A DNA stretch of 64,000 nucleotides from Sulfitobacter litoralis (lineage in GTDB: Bacteria > Pseudomonadota > Alphaproteobacteria > Rhodobacterales > Rhodobacteraceae): the NCBI RefSeq assembly GCF_900103185.1, contig NZ_FNJD01000010.1, positions 62,001 through 126,000 of the forward strand, given 5' to 3'. A program made the translations under genes and the position numbers. The notes under the pieces are model-generated. The model was given only the letters and a program-made list of their open reading frames with translations, ran no database searches and was not told the origin of the DNA. This document shows, piece after piece, positions 9,094-18,339 of the stretch. Each line of letters opens with the position of its first letter. Position 1 is the first letter of the stretch.

Positions 9094-9774
9094 GGTCGGA
9101 CTGCTCTTTCTGAATGATCATTTTCAGCGTTGATAGGATCTTGTCTACATCCGAACCCTTTAACAGACCAGACAATTTGCACGGTTTGCATGCGGAGTGT
9201 GTCGGTTTTGTGCACTCGACCATCGACCTGAGTCCCAGCCTTGCGGCCTCCCCAGCTCGGCTTCGCGTGTCGCAGGGGAGAACGGCCCTTCGGTCCGTCG
9301 CGCATTCGGCCATGCGGCCTCACCGCGGCGTCGCACCCAGGCCCCCGGTTTGCCCGCCTCGCGAGCACGTCTCTCCCTGGCCGCTCCGCCGGATTGCGCT
9401 CAGGTCTGTTTTGCGGGGCAAAACGAGCCCGCCGCTTCATCCGTCTCCCGCGTCCGGTCGGGCCGTTTGCCTGCTCGGGTCGGGCAAACCTACCGTCAAA
9501 ACACACACACATGAGCGCGGAAGCATATCCTCCGGATGGCCCCCAAATCAGCCCGCGTCAAGGATCGCAAAACTTTTCGGCGAGGGCGGGGCGTGTGGGG
9601 CGGGGCGGTCCCGTGCGTGAGCGCGCGCATGTGTCGGGTGCTGCGCGCAGAAAACTTTTGCGCCCAGCAAGCCGGCGGCTGCGCCGTCCCTGACCCGGGC
9701 AGATTCGGAAACCAGACATTCGGCCATGCCACCACACTCACGTGGTGGTCGAACCCAATATCTGGAGAAAGAAC
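9094..9774. other. Gene-free stretch between ietA and the DUF2493 gene
   Basis: About 680 bp without a convincing gene. It must hold the minus-strand promoter of ietA and the plus-strand promoter of the DUF2493 gene. Several reading frames run through but have low-complexity Arg/Pro/Ser composition typical of non-coding GC-rich DNA. A short hairpin-forming GTTTTGCGGGGCAAAAC occurs around 9410-9425. I see no clear transposase or RNA gene. Confidence 0.5.
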
Positions 9775-10704
9775 ATGGCTTACGACACCGCTAACACATA
9801 CGAGACGATCGAGCTTTTCGGACTGACCGAGAAGGACGCGCAGCTGCCGATCCCGGAGGATCACGTCCTGACCGACCGCATCATCCGAGAGAGCTTCGAG
9901 GCTCTGCTCGGGCAGCTGCGCGGGACCGGGCTCGAAGCGGAAATCGAACCGCTGGCGCATGGGCTCGCCACGATCCTGCAGCGCCGCAAGGTGGCGCTTG
10001 GCAAGGAGGTCGACCGCACTGCTGACAAGATCGGCGCGCTGGCAAAATCCCACGACGGGTCGGAGATCGCCGAGACCGCGCTCGAAGAGGCGCAGGCGCG
10101 CTTTCTGCAGCTGCGCGAGATCGTCAGCGCCATCGAGGTGATGAGCGAGGCGGCGGCGGAATGCTACGAGGTCGAAACGGGCCACGCCTTCATCCCGGCA
10201 GCCGGGTCGCGCGCAAGCGTCCGGGCGCAGGAGACCGGGGCGGTCTTCGAGGCGCGGCAGCTCCTGGAGCAGCACGACCGTGAAACCGCCGAGAAGTCGA
10301 AAGTCGAGGGGATCCCCTTGATCGTCTCGGGCGCGACCGACTGGACCGATGTCGATGTGATCTTCAACACGCTCGACAAGGTTCGCGAACGGATCAAGCA
10401 GAACCGCAATCAGGAGATCTTCCTCTGCCACAAGGGTGGCAAGCACGGGGCGGAGATGATTGCGGCTCGGTGGGCCCGGGCACGCGGGGTCGCGCAGGCG
10501 CGCTTCGATCCGCGCTGGTCCGCGCACGGGCGGGCGGCACCGTTCAAGTGCAACGACGAAATGCTGGACGACAAGTTCGCGGCGACGGGGGTTGTTCTCT
10601 TCGGTGGCAACGGGGTCGCGCTGAACCTCGGGCAGAAGGCGGAAGCGAAAGGCCTGACGGTCATGCGGGTTGCGGACCCGGCGAAGAAGGCGTCGCAGGA
10701 TTGA
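9775..10704 (+). CDS. DUF2493 domain plasmid protein
   Basis: A 309-residue protein starting at the ATG at 9775 after GGAGAAAGAAC. Residues 1-120 are mostly helical, with coiled-coil character (LHRT-free segments such as EALLGQLRGTGLEAEIE and ALEEAQARFLQLREI). Residues about 178-290 form a Rossmann-like DUF2493 domain: PLIVSGATDWTDVDVIF, then EIFLCHKGGKHGAEMIAARW, and GVVLFGGNGVALNL. DUF2493 belongs to the nucleotide-binding SLOG-like superfamily; the natural ligand in plasmid members is not known. The gene is a common backbone component of alphaproteobacterial plasmids. A hairpin follows directly after the stop. Confidence 0.85.
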   Translation: MAYDTANTYETIELFGLTEKDAQLPIPEDHVLTDRIIRESFEALLGQLRGTGLEAEIEPLAHGLATILQRRKVALGKEVDRTADKIGALAKSHDGSEIAETALEEAQARFLQLREIVSAIEVMSEAAAECYEVETGHAFIPAAGSRASVRAQETGAVFEARQLLEQHDRETAEKSKVEGIPLIVSGATDWTDVDVIFNTLDKVRERIKQNRNQEIFLCHKGGKHGAEMIAARWARARGVAQARFDPRWSAHGRAAPFKCNDEMLDDKFAATGVVLFGGNGVALNLGQKAEAKGLTVMRVADPAKKASQD

Positions 10705-10710
10705 AGAGAG

Positions 10711-10733
10711 AGGGTCGCGCATGGCGCGGCCCT
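10711..10733 (+). terminator. Stem-loop after DUF2493 gene
   Basis: AGGGTCGCGC and GCGCGGCCCT pair as a 10-bp stem with one G-T wobble around a 3-base loop, followed by TTCGT. The T run is short. Its position 6 bp after the stop codon supports a terminator role. Confidence 0.55.
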
Positions 10734-11243
10734 TTCGTCATGTCTCATGGCGCGTGCGGTCGGTTACGCAAGATCGACAGGCTGCGGCGGTCGGCACTGT
10801 CATCGCTCTACCCGGTCCGTCAGCGTGCGGCCCATCCGCATCGGTACGGGTTGGGGATGGTGCGTACCTCACGCACATCGTCAGCGGGGCAAGACGCGAG
10901 GGGTCGAGACGTCGCACTTTAGGCCGAAGACTTGCGCGTCCCTCGGGTGGTGTTTCAGAACATCGCATCCACGCGGGCGGGCTCCGTCAGCTCCCCGGCC
11001 AGGCTTGGCGGGACGCGGACGCGGATGGTGGCGGCTGCGTGATGGCAAGGATCATCCGGATCTCTCCTTTTTGCTCATAGATGTGGATCGCACGGGGTCG
11101 GCCCAATCGTGCCCTCAGCTCACGCTTCGGCAAGCACAAATACGGCTTCCACGGCGGGGCCGCGGACCCTCCGCATTTGCGCTTGCGACCGGGCCTCTTG
11201 CCCCGGTGCTGGCAGATCCCCATCGCAAAAAGGAGAGACCCAA
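10734..11243. other. Gene-free stretch
   Basis: About 510 bp without a supported gene. Possible reading frames have Arg/Ser/Gly-rich composition and no recognisable domain. It should contain the promoter of the small gene at 11244. No repeat or RNA signature was seen. Confidence 0.45.
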
Positions 11244-11450
11244 ATGACCAACCACTACGTCGCCACCGTCCCCGTCAAGTTCACCGACACCGATGGCCAG
11301 GAGCGCACCCGTTTTCAGCGCGTGGGTGCGATGTTCCGCAACACCCGCAACGGGGACGGCTCGGAGTTCTTCAGCCTCAAGCTCGACTTCCCGGTCGCGG
11401 TCTCGGAGCTGGTGATGTTCCCACCGAGCGCGAAAGATCCCCAGGACTAA
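11244..11450 (+). CDS. Small conserved hypothetical protein
   Basis: A 68-residue protein starting MTNHYVATVPVKFTDTDGQE, with a clear AAAAAGGAGAG ribosome site 10 bases upstream. The pattern FTDTDGQERTRFQRVGAMF, GDGSEFFSLKLDFPVAVSE and VMFPPS suggests a single small beta domain. I recall such short proteins near DUF736/DUF2493 genes on alphaproteobacterial plasmids. No function can be assigned. The upstream in-frame extension is rejected because the ribosome site fits this ATG and the extension is low-complexity. Confidence 0.7.
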   Translation: MTNHYVATVPVKFTDTDGQERTRFQRVGAMFRNTRNGDGSEFFSLKLDFPVAVSELVMFPPSAKDPQD

Positions 11451-11466
11451 ATCCTCTGACGAGGAT

Positions 11467-11497
11467 GGGCCGCCCCAGCACGATCTTGGGGCGGCCC
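11467..11497 (+). terminator. Strong GC stem-loop after the small gene
   Basis: GGGCCGCCCCA and TGGGGCGGCCC form a perfect 11-bp stem 16 bp after the stop codon. There is no T run, so it may act as a message stabiliser or a weak terminator. Confidence 0.6.
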
Positions 11498-11893
11498 GAT
11501 CCCTGTTCCAGGGATGCCGCGTCCGGCGGTCAGATCGCCCGAGGCGACTTCACGAAGCCGTCGGCCGCTGCGCGTTCAACAGACGCACTCCTCCCGAAAT
11601 GATCAGGCCGCGACAGACCGGCCAGTCAGCCTCAAGGGGGCCATCCACAAAAACCTATCGGCCAGGGCCTCCCGGTTTTTGCGGCAGAGATTTGGCAAGC
11701 CAAATCTGGCCCTCCTTGACCCTGCCTGTCCGCCCTGTCGGTGGGGTTTGCGCCCGCCCGCGGTTCCGTCCGAACACATGCGCGTTCGGCCAGACCCTCG
11801 GGCGGGGCTGGTGGACGGGACCCCTAGGACAGGTGGTGCACCCGGTGGTGAGGGCGGCAGAGCCGCGTCCCTGCGGGCCGCGGGGGAAGCGGA
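11498..11893. other. Gene-free stretch upstream of candidate oriT
   Basis: About 400 bp with no convincing gene. Frames on both strands are Arg/Pro-rich. It leads into the AT-rich inverted-repeat region described next. Confidence 0.4.
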
Positions 11894-11978
11894 CACCAAG
11901 GCTGCCTGAGACTGAATGCGACGTAAGTATATAATTGACATATCGGTATATTATCGTAAGGTGGGGGCAGCCTTGGTG
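11894..11978. other. Candidate origin of transfer (oriT) region
   Basis: A perfect 13-bp inverted repeat, CACCAAGGCTGCC (11894-11906) and GGCAGCCTTGGTG (11966-11978), flanks a 59-base loop containing an AT-rich block (TATATAATTGACATATCGGT and TATTATCG) in an otherwise GC-rich region. It lies 33 bp before a MobC-like gene and a relaxase gene, where oriT usually sits in mobilisation modules. The repeat could instead be an operator for the mob operon. No nic-site consensus was recognised. Confidence 0.55.
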
Positions 11979-12011
11979 GAAGGTGGCAGGAAATAGGGGG
12001 TCTTTCTTCGC

Positions 12012-12593
12012 ATGTCTCGCTCGAAACGTCTCACGGATGCGCAACGTATGGAGATCGTGCGCGAAGCCGCGGACGGAGTCTCGACGTCCGTGCTTGCGAA
12101 GCGGTTCGGGGTGACACCGCGGGCGGTGCAATACACCTTGAAGAGTGACGATCAGCGCCAGCGCGATACGGCCGTGCCGGTCTTGGCGGTGAGTGTGAAA
12201 GTGACCCCTGACGAGATGGCGGCATTCGATGCGGTGCTGGCGTCGGCGGGGATCGAGACCCGCTCGGAAGGGCTGCGCCGCTTGATGCAAGCGGCAGGTG
12301 GCACCTTTGTGGCGGACACATCGTTGGCGGCAGAGATGGCGCGCTATCGCGCCTCATTAAATGATGTTGGAAACGGTGTCGCCCAGATTGCCAAGCAGAT
12401 GCAGAAGGCCAACAGGGAGGGACAGGGAACTGGTGCTGAGTTCTCAGAATTGCGGCTTGCACAGATGCGCGGGTTGGCGCGATTCATCCTCGATAGTGCA
12501 GATGAGATTGACCTGCTTGTGCGCCGCCGGCGTGACGCGATGCAGCTGAAAGCAACGGCTGCCTTGAAGGAGTTCGCCCATGCGGCTGAATGA
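12012..12593 (+). CDS. MobC-like relaxosome accessory DNA-binding protein
   Basis: A 193-residue protein. Residues 1-45 form a helix-turn-helix (LTDAQRMEIVREAADGVSTS, then LAKRFGVTPRAVQYTL). The middle part, VTPDEMAAFDAVLASAGIET followed by RSEGLRRLM, resembles a ribbon-helix-helix. The C-terminal LNDVGNGVAQIAKQMQKANR is typical of MobC/TraC-type plasmid mobilisation proteins. It would bind oriT and help the relaxase nick. It overlaps the relaxase start by 14 bp, implying translational coupling, and lies next to the candidate oriT. The joining of an N-terminal helix-turn-helix to a MobC-like C-terminus suggests it may also repress its own operon (inference). Confidence 0.75.
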   Translation: MSRSKRLTDAQRMEIVREAADGVSTSVLAKRFGVTPRAVQYTLKSDDQRQRDTAVPVLAVSVKVTPDEMAAFDAVLASAGIETRSEGLRRLMQAAGGTFVADTSLAAEMARYRASLNDVGNGVAQIAKQMQKANREGQGTGAEFSELRLAQMRGLARFILDSADEIDLLVRRRRDAMQLKATAALKEFAHAAE

Positions 12594-14823
12594 TGCGGTT
12601 GGTGCCGTCACCGGAGAGATATTTGAGGATGGGTGGAGCCGGATCCGTGGCTCGATGCAGGGTCTGTATGCCTCCAAGCAAAAGCAGATGGTGCGCGCCG
12701 CTGCGGGACATCGGGCCGCTGTGTTCAAAGCGATCCGGGGCGGGGGCACGCATAATAAATCCCAGCTGTCCAACCAGCTCGAATACCTCACGACAAAGTC
12801 CACCCATATCGTCGACAGCAGCGGGTTCCTGGATGGCAAATCCAAGCTTGAGCGCGGCGAGATCAAAGACCTGACCGAGCGCTTTGCCAAGCGGTGGGAC
12901 GCGGGGTTCAAACCCAAACTTGGGCAAACCACACATCTGCTGATGTCCTTCCCGATTGGAACGCGCGGAGAGGACGTGCGCGACATCGCGACTGACGTGG
13001 CCGAGCGGTTCTTCCAGAAAGATGAAGGCCACTTTGATTATATCATTGCTGTACATGAGGACCGCGAGCATCCGCATGCGCATCTCGTATTGAATCGCCG
13101 CTCTCAAGAGGGCGAGTTTTTCTATTTGGCGCGCAATCATCGGTTCAACTATGACGACTTCCGGTTGGCGATGGTCGAAGAGGCCGAGACCTACGGCGTG
13201 CGGTTGGAGGCAACGCGGCGGATAGATCGCGGCGAGGTGCATTACCCGGCCAAGACCCGCGAGGTCTATGCCGCCAAAGAAGAGGGCAGGACGCCAGTGG
13301 AGCGCGAACGGGTGGGTAAAGACCTGACCCGCACGCTTGCCGAGATCGCAAACACCAAAATCATATTCCACTCGCTGGCTGCCGAGGCGTCCTCCGAGAA
13401 CCGCGAAGACATTGCTGAGGTTCTGTTCCGTGCGGGCGAGGTTCTGGCGAAGGGTGGTCACGTTGAAACCGCAGGAGGCATTTACATGGCCGAAGACGAA
13501 ACGTTCGAGGATCTGCGCAGCCGCTACGCGGAGAAGGTCGCAAACATCACAGATTTGATCGCGGCAAAGCCGGATGCAGAGCGACCCGCGCTGGAGAAGT
13601 CTCTCAACGCAATTCAAGCGCGGGTGCAGCATATGCAGCCCCTTGGGCTACGGTCCAATTCCCTCTCGGAGGTCCCATCAGAAGGCGGGGTTTATTCTGA
13701 AGCCAATATTCAGCAAAGCCAGTTGGAGCGTCTGTCTGAGCCACGGGTGCGCGCCCGCGTCGATGCAGCACTGCGCGGCACGGGGATCAGCACATCCGAG
13801 GTTGTGGCCCGGATGGAGACGGGGGCGCAAAACGCGGCTCTGGAACATCAATGGATTGCGGATGATTTGTCCAAGGTGGCCGAGGCGAAGGATTTGAACC
13901 TTGAGCGCCGCGCGGATTTGGAACAGGCGCGGGATATCCTCAATGATGTACATGTGCAGCTGGGGACCATGCTGGAACGGGAAGGTGTGCTGCGCCGTGA
14001 CGGGGTCATTGAAGACGCCCGCGAGGTGCAGGCGCATGTCACGCAAGCTCAGATCGAAACCGCTGCCAATGCCGTTCGCGTCGAGACTCAGATTGAAGCT
14101 CAGAGTGAGGACCTTGATGAGGCCGTGATCGAAAGCCTTGCCGTAGAGCGTTTGGAGGACGAACAGCGGGACTATCTGCGCGACCATCCAGAGCTGATTG
14201 CGCGCCCGACCGATGTGATCCGCACGGATGAGGAGGGCAGGGCGGTGATCGTAGATCAGGCCGCAGCAGACTGGGTTATCAATGAGGTCGAAGCGGCGCG
14301 TTTGGGGGCGCACGGCAGCACGCCAATCTCCGTTTCCGTCGCGCGCGATCTACAGACGCGATATCCTGATATGCCCGAGCAGCTGGCGGAGGGTCTCGGC
14401 GACACTTACGCGCGTGTCTATGAAGCGCGCGGCGCTGAACGGGAGGAAAACCTGACGGAGCGCGAGACAGTCCAGAATGAGACGCCCGAACTGTCCCGTG
14501 TTCTCGCCCATGAACGGGCAGGGGAGTTGTCTTCGCCCTTTGAGACCAACCAAGAACGTGAGGCCTTCCGCAGCGATGTGGCGCGGGTTTTGGACGCGGC
14601 GCAGCTCGATCGCCTGAAGGAGGGTGACAGTGACGCTTTGGAAAATGTGATCGAAGATCGCCTTGATCGGCTCTATGTCGCAAAGGTCTATCTACAATCG
14701 GATGCGGCAACGGCAAACTCGGAGGCGTTGCGACAGGTTGTCGATGAGTTGGCAGACGTAGAAGTCGAGAGACACCGCGCGGCGGACGTGGACGGCGAGA
14801 TTGAGCGGGGCCAGGTCCATTGA
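12580..14823 (+). CDS. VirD2-like relaxase
   Basis: A 747-residue protein. Motif I contains the probable nicking tyrosine Tyr69 (SQLSNQLEYLTTK). Motif III is the histidine cluster AVHEDREHPHAHLVLNR (157-173, His159, His164, His166 and His168), which binds the catalytic metal. The first 220 residues form the relaxase domain; the remaining 500 are charged, helical and coiled-coil-like, and probably carry the secretion signal near the C-terminus. The enzyme nicks oriT, stays covalently on the 5' end and pilots the strand into the secretion channel. It lies between the MobC-like gene and the VirD4 gene in one operon, and its stop overlaps the start region of the next gene. Confidence 0.88.
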   Translation: MRLNDAVGAVTGEIFEDGWSRIRGSMQGLYASKQKQMVRAAAGHRAAVFKAIRGGGTHNKSQLSNQLEYLTTKSTHIVDSSGFLDGKSKLERGEIKDLTERFAKRWDAGFKPKLGQTTHLLMSFPIGTRGEDVRDIATDVAERFFQKDEGHFDYIIAVHEDREHPHAHLVLNRRSQEGEFFYLARNHRFNYDDFRLAMVEEAETYGVRLEATRRIDRGEVHYPAKTREVYAAKEEGRTPVERERVGKDLTRTLAEIANTKIIFHSLAAEASSENREDIAEVLFRAGEVLAKGGHVETAGGIYMAEDETFEDLRSRYAEKVANITDLIAAKPDAERPALEKSLNAIQARVQHMQPLGLRSNSLSEVPSEGGVYSEANIQQSQLERLSEPRVRARVDAALRGTGISTSEVVARMETGAQNAALEHQWIADDLSKVAEAKDLNLERRADLEQARDILNDVHVQLGTMLEREGVLRRDGVIEDAREVQAHVTQAQIETAANAVRVETQIEAQSEDLDEAVIESLAVERLEDEQRDYLRDHPELIARPTDVIRTDEEGRAVIVDQAAADWVINEVEAARLGAHGSTPISVSVARDLQTRYPDMPEQLAEGLGDTYARVYEARGAEREENLTERETVQNETPELSRVLAHERAGELSSPFETNQEREAFRSDVARVLDAAQLDRLKEGDSDALENVIEDRLDRLYVAKVYLQSDAATANSEALRQVVDELADVEVERHRAADVDGEIERGQVH

Positions 14824-14831
14824 GTGGATCC

Positions 14832-16823
14832 ATGGGAAAGGCTTGGATTGCCATAGGGGTGGTTCTGGTCACCTTGGTGGCAGGGGCGATGGGCTACACC
14901 ATTGCCTCGGCTGTGCTGACCTTTAAGGCGCTTGGGTTCAGCGCCGATATCGATTTTGGATATATCGCGCAAAATTACCTCTGGATCAGAGATAGACGGC
15001 CTGATGATTTCCAACTGATCAACCTGATCATTGGCGGTGCCGCCGTCGCGGGGCTAATGATGAGCCTTGCCCTTTCCGGCTCGGCCCTCACGCGCTTCGG
15101 GCAGACCCATTGGCAAAAGCGCGATGAGATGAAAACCAACGGGTTCTTTGGCAAGCCAGGGACCGGGTTTATTCTGGGCAAATTGGGCAGCCCAAAGTCG
15201 CGGGCCCGCTACATCACATCTAAGGTCTTTCCCCATGCCCTGATCGTGGCACCAACGGGGCGCGGTAAAACCAGCGGCTTTGTGATCCCGAACCTGCTCA
15301 CATGGCAGGGGTCTGCCGTTACGTTGGATGTGAAGGGCGAGTGTTTTGAAGCCACGGCGCGTCACCGTGCCGCCCAGGGCGACAAGGTCTACCGCTTTGC
15401 GCCCACGGACTGGGAAGACAAGCGCACCCATCGCTACAATCCGCTGCTGCGCATCTATGAATTGGAAGACCCCGCGCGCCAGCAGATGGAATTGCAGCTG
15501 CTGGCGACCTTGTTTCTGCAAAGTGACAATGATCGCGTGCAAGGGCTTTTGAAGGGCGGCATTGATTTGTTTGTGGCCGCGGGCTTGCTGGCGTTCCAGC
15601 GCAAGAAGCCCAACTTGGGCGAGATCTACCGGATCGCGGCTTCGGGGGGCAACAAACAGAAAGAATATGTGGCGCGGGGCCACGAGATCGACAACAAAGC
15701 CGCGAAGTTGATCTTTACGCGGCTGGCGTCCACCAACAACGACACGCTAACCTCCTATGTCTCGCTTCTGATGACCTCAGGTCTGGATCAATGGCAGAAC
15801 CCGGCGATTGACGAAGCGACGCAGATTTCCGACTTTGATTTCCGCACGATCCGCAAGAAGCCCTTCACGGTCTATCTCGTTGTCCAACCGCTGATGGTGA
15901 AACCACTCGCGCCGCTAATCCGGTTGTTTTTCTCAGACCTTCTCTCGGCCATGCAAGAGAAGGAACCGGGCAAAGATGAGCCTTGGCCTGTGATGATCAT
16001 GCTCGATGAGTTCAACCGCCTTGGCAAAATGCCCATTGTGGTCGAGAGCATCGAAACTCTGCGCACCTATCGCGGCCACTTGGCGGTGGTGACCCAAACC
16101 ATCCCTGCCCTTGATGAAATCTACGGTGAAAACACCCGCCGCGCGTTGCAGGGCAACGCAGGTGTGAAGCTCTACCTCACTCCCTCAGATGAAAAGACCA
16201 TCGAGGAGCTCAGCAAGGCAGTTGGGAAGACAACGAAGACAGTTATCACTCGATCGCGGTCCATTGGGAAGAACCCGTTTGAGGGGCGCAGTCAGTCCAC
16301 ACGGACGGAAGAGACATCGTTGTTGCCTGAAGACGAAGCGCGCCGGTTGCCGCTTGATGAAATTATCATGGTCGTGGATGCGCAAATGCCAGTGCGGGCG
16401 AAGCGGATCCAGTATTTTGATGATCGGCTGTTTGCGGCGATCCATGGCGCGCAGCGGGGCGAGTTGCCGTTTCCGGTGATGGGCGGAGGTGGCGGCAAGG
16501 CGGATGGTTCAGATTTCGGCGGAACAGAGCGGAGTCCGAGCCAAGCTGGAACGAGTGCGGAGCCCCAGGTGCATGATGAGCGTCTGGATGGTCCAAACGA
16601 GGTCGGTTCAGGTAAATCAGTGCCGCCAGCCAAGAAAAGTTCGAAGGCTGTTCAAGCCGTTGTCGAAGAGGAGCAACGGCAGATGGAAATGAGCTTTGCC
16701 GACCAGGTTGAGATGCAAATTGAGGAAATCGATGGTGGCGGTATAGATCGACTCGATACAGTGGTGGATGATTTGGACGGGCTGGAAAGCCGGTTGAAGC
16801 AAGGGGAGGGGGTGTCTGGCTGA
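14832..16823 (+). CDS. virD4: Type IV coupling protein VirD4/TraG
   Basis: A 663-residue inner-membrane ATPase that links the relaxosome to the secretion channel. Two transmembrane helices lie near the N-terminus (AIGVVLVTLVAGAMGYTIA and LINLIIGGAAVAGLMMSLAL). Walker A is APTGRGKTSG, Walker B is VMIMLDEFNRLGKM, and GSAVTLDVKGECFEATA is typical of the family. The C-terminal 120 residues are polar and variable. The start at ATG 14832 is chosen; a TTG at 14820, overlapping the relaxase stop, would add four residues. The matching VirB genes lie 30 kb away on the other strand, which is unusual (see findings). Confidence 0.9.
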   Translation: MGKAWIAIGVVLVTLVAGAMGYTIASAVLTFKALGFSADIDFGYIAQNYLWIRDRRPDDFQLINLIIGGAAVAGLMMSLALSGSALTRFGQTHWQKRDEMKTNGFFGKPGTGFILGKLGSPKSRARYITSKVFPHALIVAPTGRGKTSGFVIPNLLTWQGSAVTLDVKGECFEATARHRAAQGDKVYRFAPTDWEDKRTHRYNPLLRIYELEDPARQQMELQLLATLFLQSDNDRVQGLLKGGIDLFVAAGLLAFQRKKPNLGEIYRIAASGGNKQKEYVARGHEIDNKAAKLIFTRLASTNNDTLTSYVSLLMTSGLDQWQNPAIDEATQISDFDFRTIRKKPFTVYLVVQPLMVKPLAPLIRLFFSDLLSAMQEKEPGKDEPWPVMIMLDEFNRLGKMPIVVESIETLRTYRGHLAVVTQTIPALDEIYGENTRRALQGNAGVKLYLTPSDEKTIEELSKAVGKTTKTVITRSRSIGKNPFEGRSQSTRTEETSLLPEDEARRLPLDEIIMVVDAQMPVRAKRIQYFDDRLFAAIHGAQRGELPFPVMGGGGGKADGSDFGGTERSPSQAGTSAEPQVHDERLDGPNEVGSGKSVPPAKKSSKAVQAVVEEEQRQMEMSFADQVEMQIEEIDGGGIDRLDTVVDDLDGLESRLKQGEGVSG

Positions 16824-17045
16824 GATGGGTAAGGCGTAGCGCAACCATTGAATGCACGTAGATCACTGAACCAGTCGTTCGCCGCACCAGATTTGAAGGA
16901 CAACAAAGCGGATAAGGACGAAACCGCTCTGGCGGTATTGGCGCTTGTGGCAGGCGTAGCGCGTTGATTTGTGCGTTGTGATTTTGTGAACTGACGAACC
17001 TGTTGGACGATTGGGAGCTTTTTAATCTGACGACAGGAAGTTTCA

Positions 17046-17158
17046 ATGTCAGACCAATATGTACCGGCTCTGCGCCAGCGATTTCTCGAAGACATGCAGA
17101 TCAAGGGTCTGCAACCAAAGACGCAGACGATGTATTTGCGAGGGATGCGCGACTTCTT
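17046..17158 (+). pseudogene. N-terminal remnant of a tyrosine recombinase
   Basis: The first 38 or so residues (MSDQYVPALRQRFLEDMQIK, then GLQPKTQTMYLRGMRDFL) match the SAM-like N-terminal core-binding domain of plasmid/IS91-associated tyrosine recombinases. After that the frame runs into unrelated sequence and stops at 17273. The catalytic domain with its R..HxxR..Y residues is absent. It is therefore a truncated remnant. It marks the left boundary of the metabolic island, just after the coupling protein gene. Confidence 0.65.
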
Positions 17159-17269
17159 GTTATTCAAATTGAATGCACCGGTATTGAGGGAGCCTAAGAA
17201 TTACCGGACGCCAGCTAATGGACAATACCAAGCGCCTGTTTTTGCTGTTAGCAGTGATTGCCTGGCTCG

Positions 17270-17956
17270 TTAGAACAAGAACTGGCATCCCAACGTCTCG
17301 CGCAATGCAGCGATCAGCTGGTCCAAAGTTTCGGCACTGGTATAAGTCCCGCCCGTCCGGTCGGCGAGGCACCGGGATGTACTTTCCGACGTATTGTAGT
17401 CGTTGTCGGTCTGCCGGTCCCATGAAAAGAACGTACCGCGCACTTTGAAACCGATCACATGGACGGTGGTGTTAAACCCGTCTGTTGCCAATTCGGCGGC
17501 CAGCATACAGGGCATGCCGCCACAGGTCTCCTTGCCGTCTGTGACCAACACTACGGTCGCGGGTTGCGTTTTGTAATCCAGCGTTTGCGCCGCCAATTTG
17601 ACGGCCTGCGTCAACGCGGTGCTGCCACCGGGTTCAAGTGCGTTGATGGCTGAAATGATCAGCGAGGCGGCATTGGCTTCGGGCGCGAACCGCATCTCGA
17701 CGCCCGAACACTCATCCGCGCCGTTGGGACCGTAGACGACAAGGCCAAGGCGACGGTTCTGCGCAATTTGCGGCAGTGCATCGGCCATCGCCCGGCGCGC
17801 CTCAAAAATGCGCGGCTCGTCAATGTCGTTGAAGCCCATCTCGGCCATGGAACCCGAACCGTCAAAGACGATCATCGCGTCGGCGGCGCAATCGTCTGTC
17901 GCCATGGCATTTGTGGCGCCGAGAAGTGTGAAGATGAAGGGAAGGCAAAATCGCAT
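17270..17956 (-). CDS. Secreted von Willebrand factor A domain protein
   Basis: A 228-residue protein with a signal peptide (LPFIFTLLGATNAMA) and a vWA domain with a complete MIDAS motif: DGSGSM, a later SGG-like GGSTALTQ, and VVLVTDGKETCGG. Cysteines in DDCAA, DECSG, TCGGMPC and SRCLAD suggest periplasmic disulfides. vWA proteins occur in methanol and alcohol oxidation loci, where MxaA/C/K/L-type genes aid metal insertion; this protein is a simpler secreted type and its exact role is unknown. It is divergent from pqqA, and the 250 bp between them should carry both promoters. The right-hand end is close to the recombinase remnant, but the protein appears whole. Confidence 0.75.
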   Translation of the reverse strand: MRFCLPFIFTLLGATNAMATDDCAADAMIVFDGSGSMAEMGFNDIDEPRIFEARRAMADALPQIAQNRRLGLVVYGPNGADECSGVEMRFAPEANAASLIISAINALEPGGSTALTQAVKLAAQTLDYKTQPATVVLVTDGKETCGGMPCMLAAELATDGFNTTVHVIGFKVRGTFFSWDRQTDNDYNTSESTSRCLADRTGGTYTSAETLDQLIAALRETLGCQFLF

Positions 17957-18138
17957 AACGCAAGCGTGTCACGGCACCCGCAAGCTGTCCAGAAATTTGC
18001 GGCTCTCAGGCATGAGACGATGGTCGGAAGTATCTACCAAAAGCATCGCGGGCGGGAATGCGCCGACAATGGGAGGCTCTGGTGGGTAAGATCCGCCGTC
18101 ATTTGAAGTTCTGGTTCATCTCCGAGGTTTGATACCTT

Positions 18139-18150
18139 AGTCTCATAGAC
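18139..18150 (+). promoter_or_regulatory. Possible operator upstream of pqqA
   Basis: AGTCTCATAGAC contains the short inverted repeat GTCT-CAT-AGAC. It lies 60 bp before pqqA and resembles GTCTAAT-type motifs in front of the cytochrome c, coxG and binding-protein genes. Weak evidence on its own. Confidence 0.3.
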
Positions 18151-18210
18151 AATCGCGAGGTCGCGACGAATACTCGAAGCTGAGAAAACGTAACCTGTGG
18201 AGGAAACACA

Positions 18211-18315
18211 ATGGCATGGTCAAAACCGATTATCCGCGAAATTGAATGCGGGATGGAGATCAACATGTACGGCCCGGACGGTGATCGCGAGCAAGACGAC
18301 GGCGATCTGTTCTGA
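18211..18315 (+). CDS. pqqA: PQQ precursor peptide PqqA
   Basis: A 34-residue peptide. It starts MAWSKPIIREIECGMEINMY and carries the conserved Glu16-x-x-x-Tyr20 pair (EINMY) whose side chains are joined by PqqE and become the PQQ skeleton. The start has a strong GTGGAGGAAACACA ribosome site. The C-terminal tail is acidic (GDREQDDGDLF). The pqqB gene follows 24 bp later, so this heads the pqqABCDE operon. High translation of pqqA relative to the enzymes is usual in such operons; the unusually strong ribosome site agrees with that. Confidence 0.92.
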   Translation: MAWSKPIIREIECGMEINMYGPDGDREQDDGDLF

Positions 18316-18339
18316 TATTTCTGCGCGCGGAGAGTTGCA

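Noticed and set aside
9114-9620. A possible gene in the stretch between ietA and the DUF2493 gene
   Set aside because: The translation is Arg/Pro/Ser-rich with no domain, no ribosome site, and overlaps other equally poor frames.
9496-10722. A 408-codon minus-strand frame across the DUF2493 gene
   Set aside because: It is the antisense shadow of a well-supported gene with a good ribosome site, and its translation shows no domain.
16652-17167. A minus-strand frame over the coupling protein end and the recombinase remnant
   Set aside because: It has no domain, low-complexity serine/arginine content and overlaps two assigned features.
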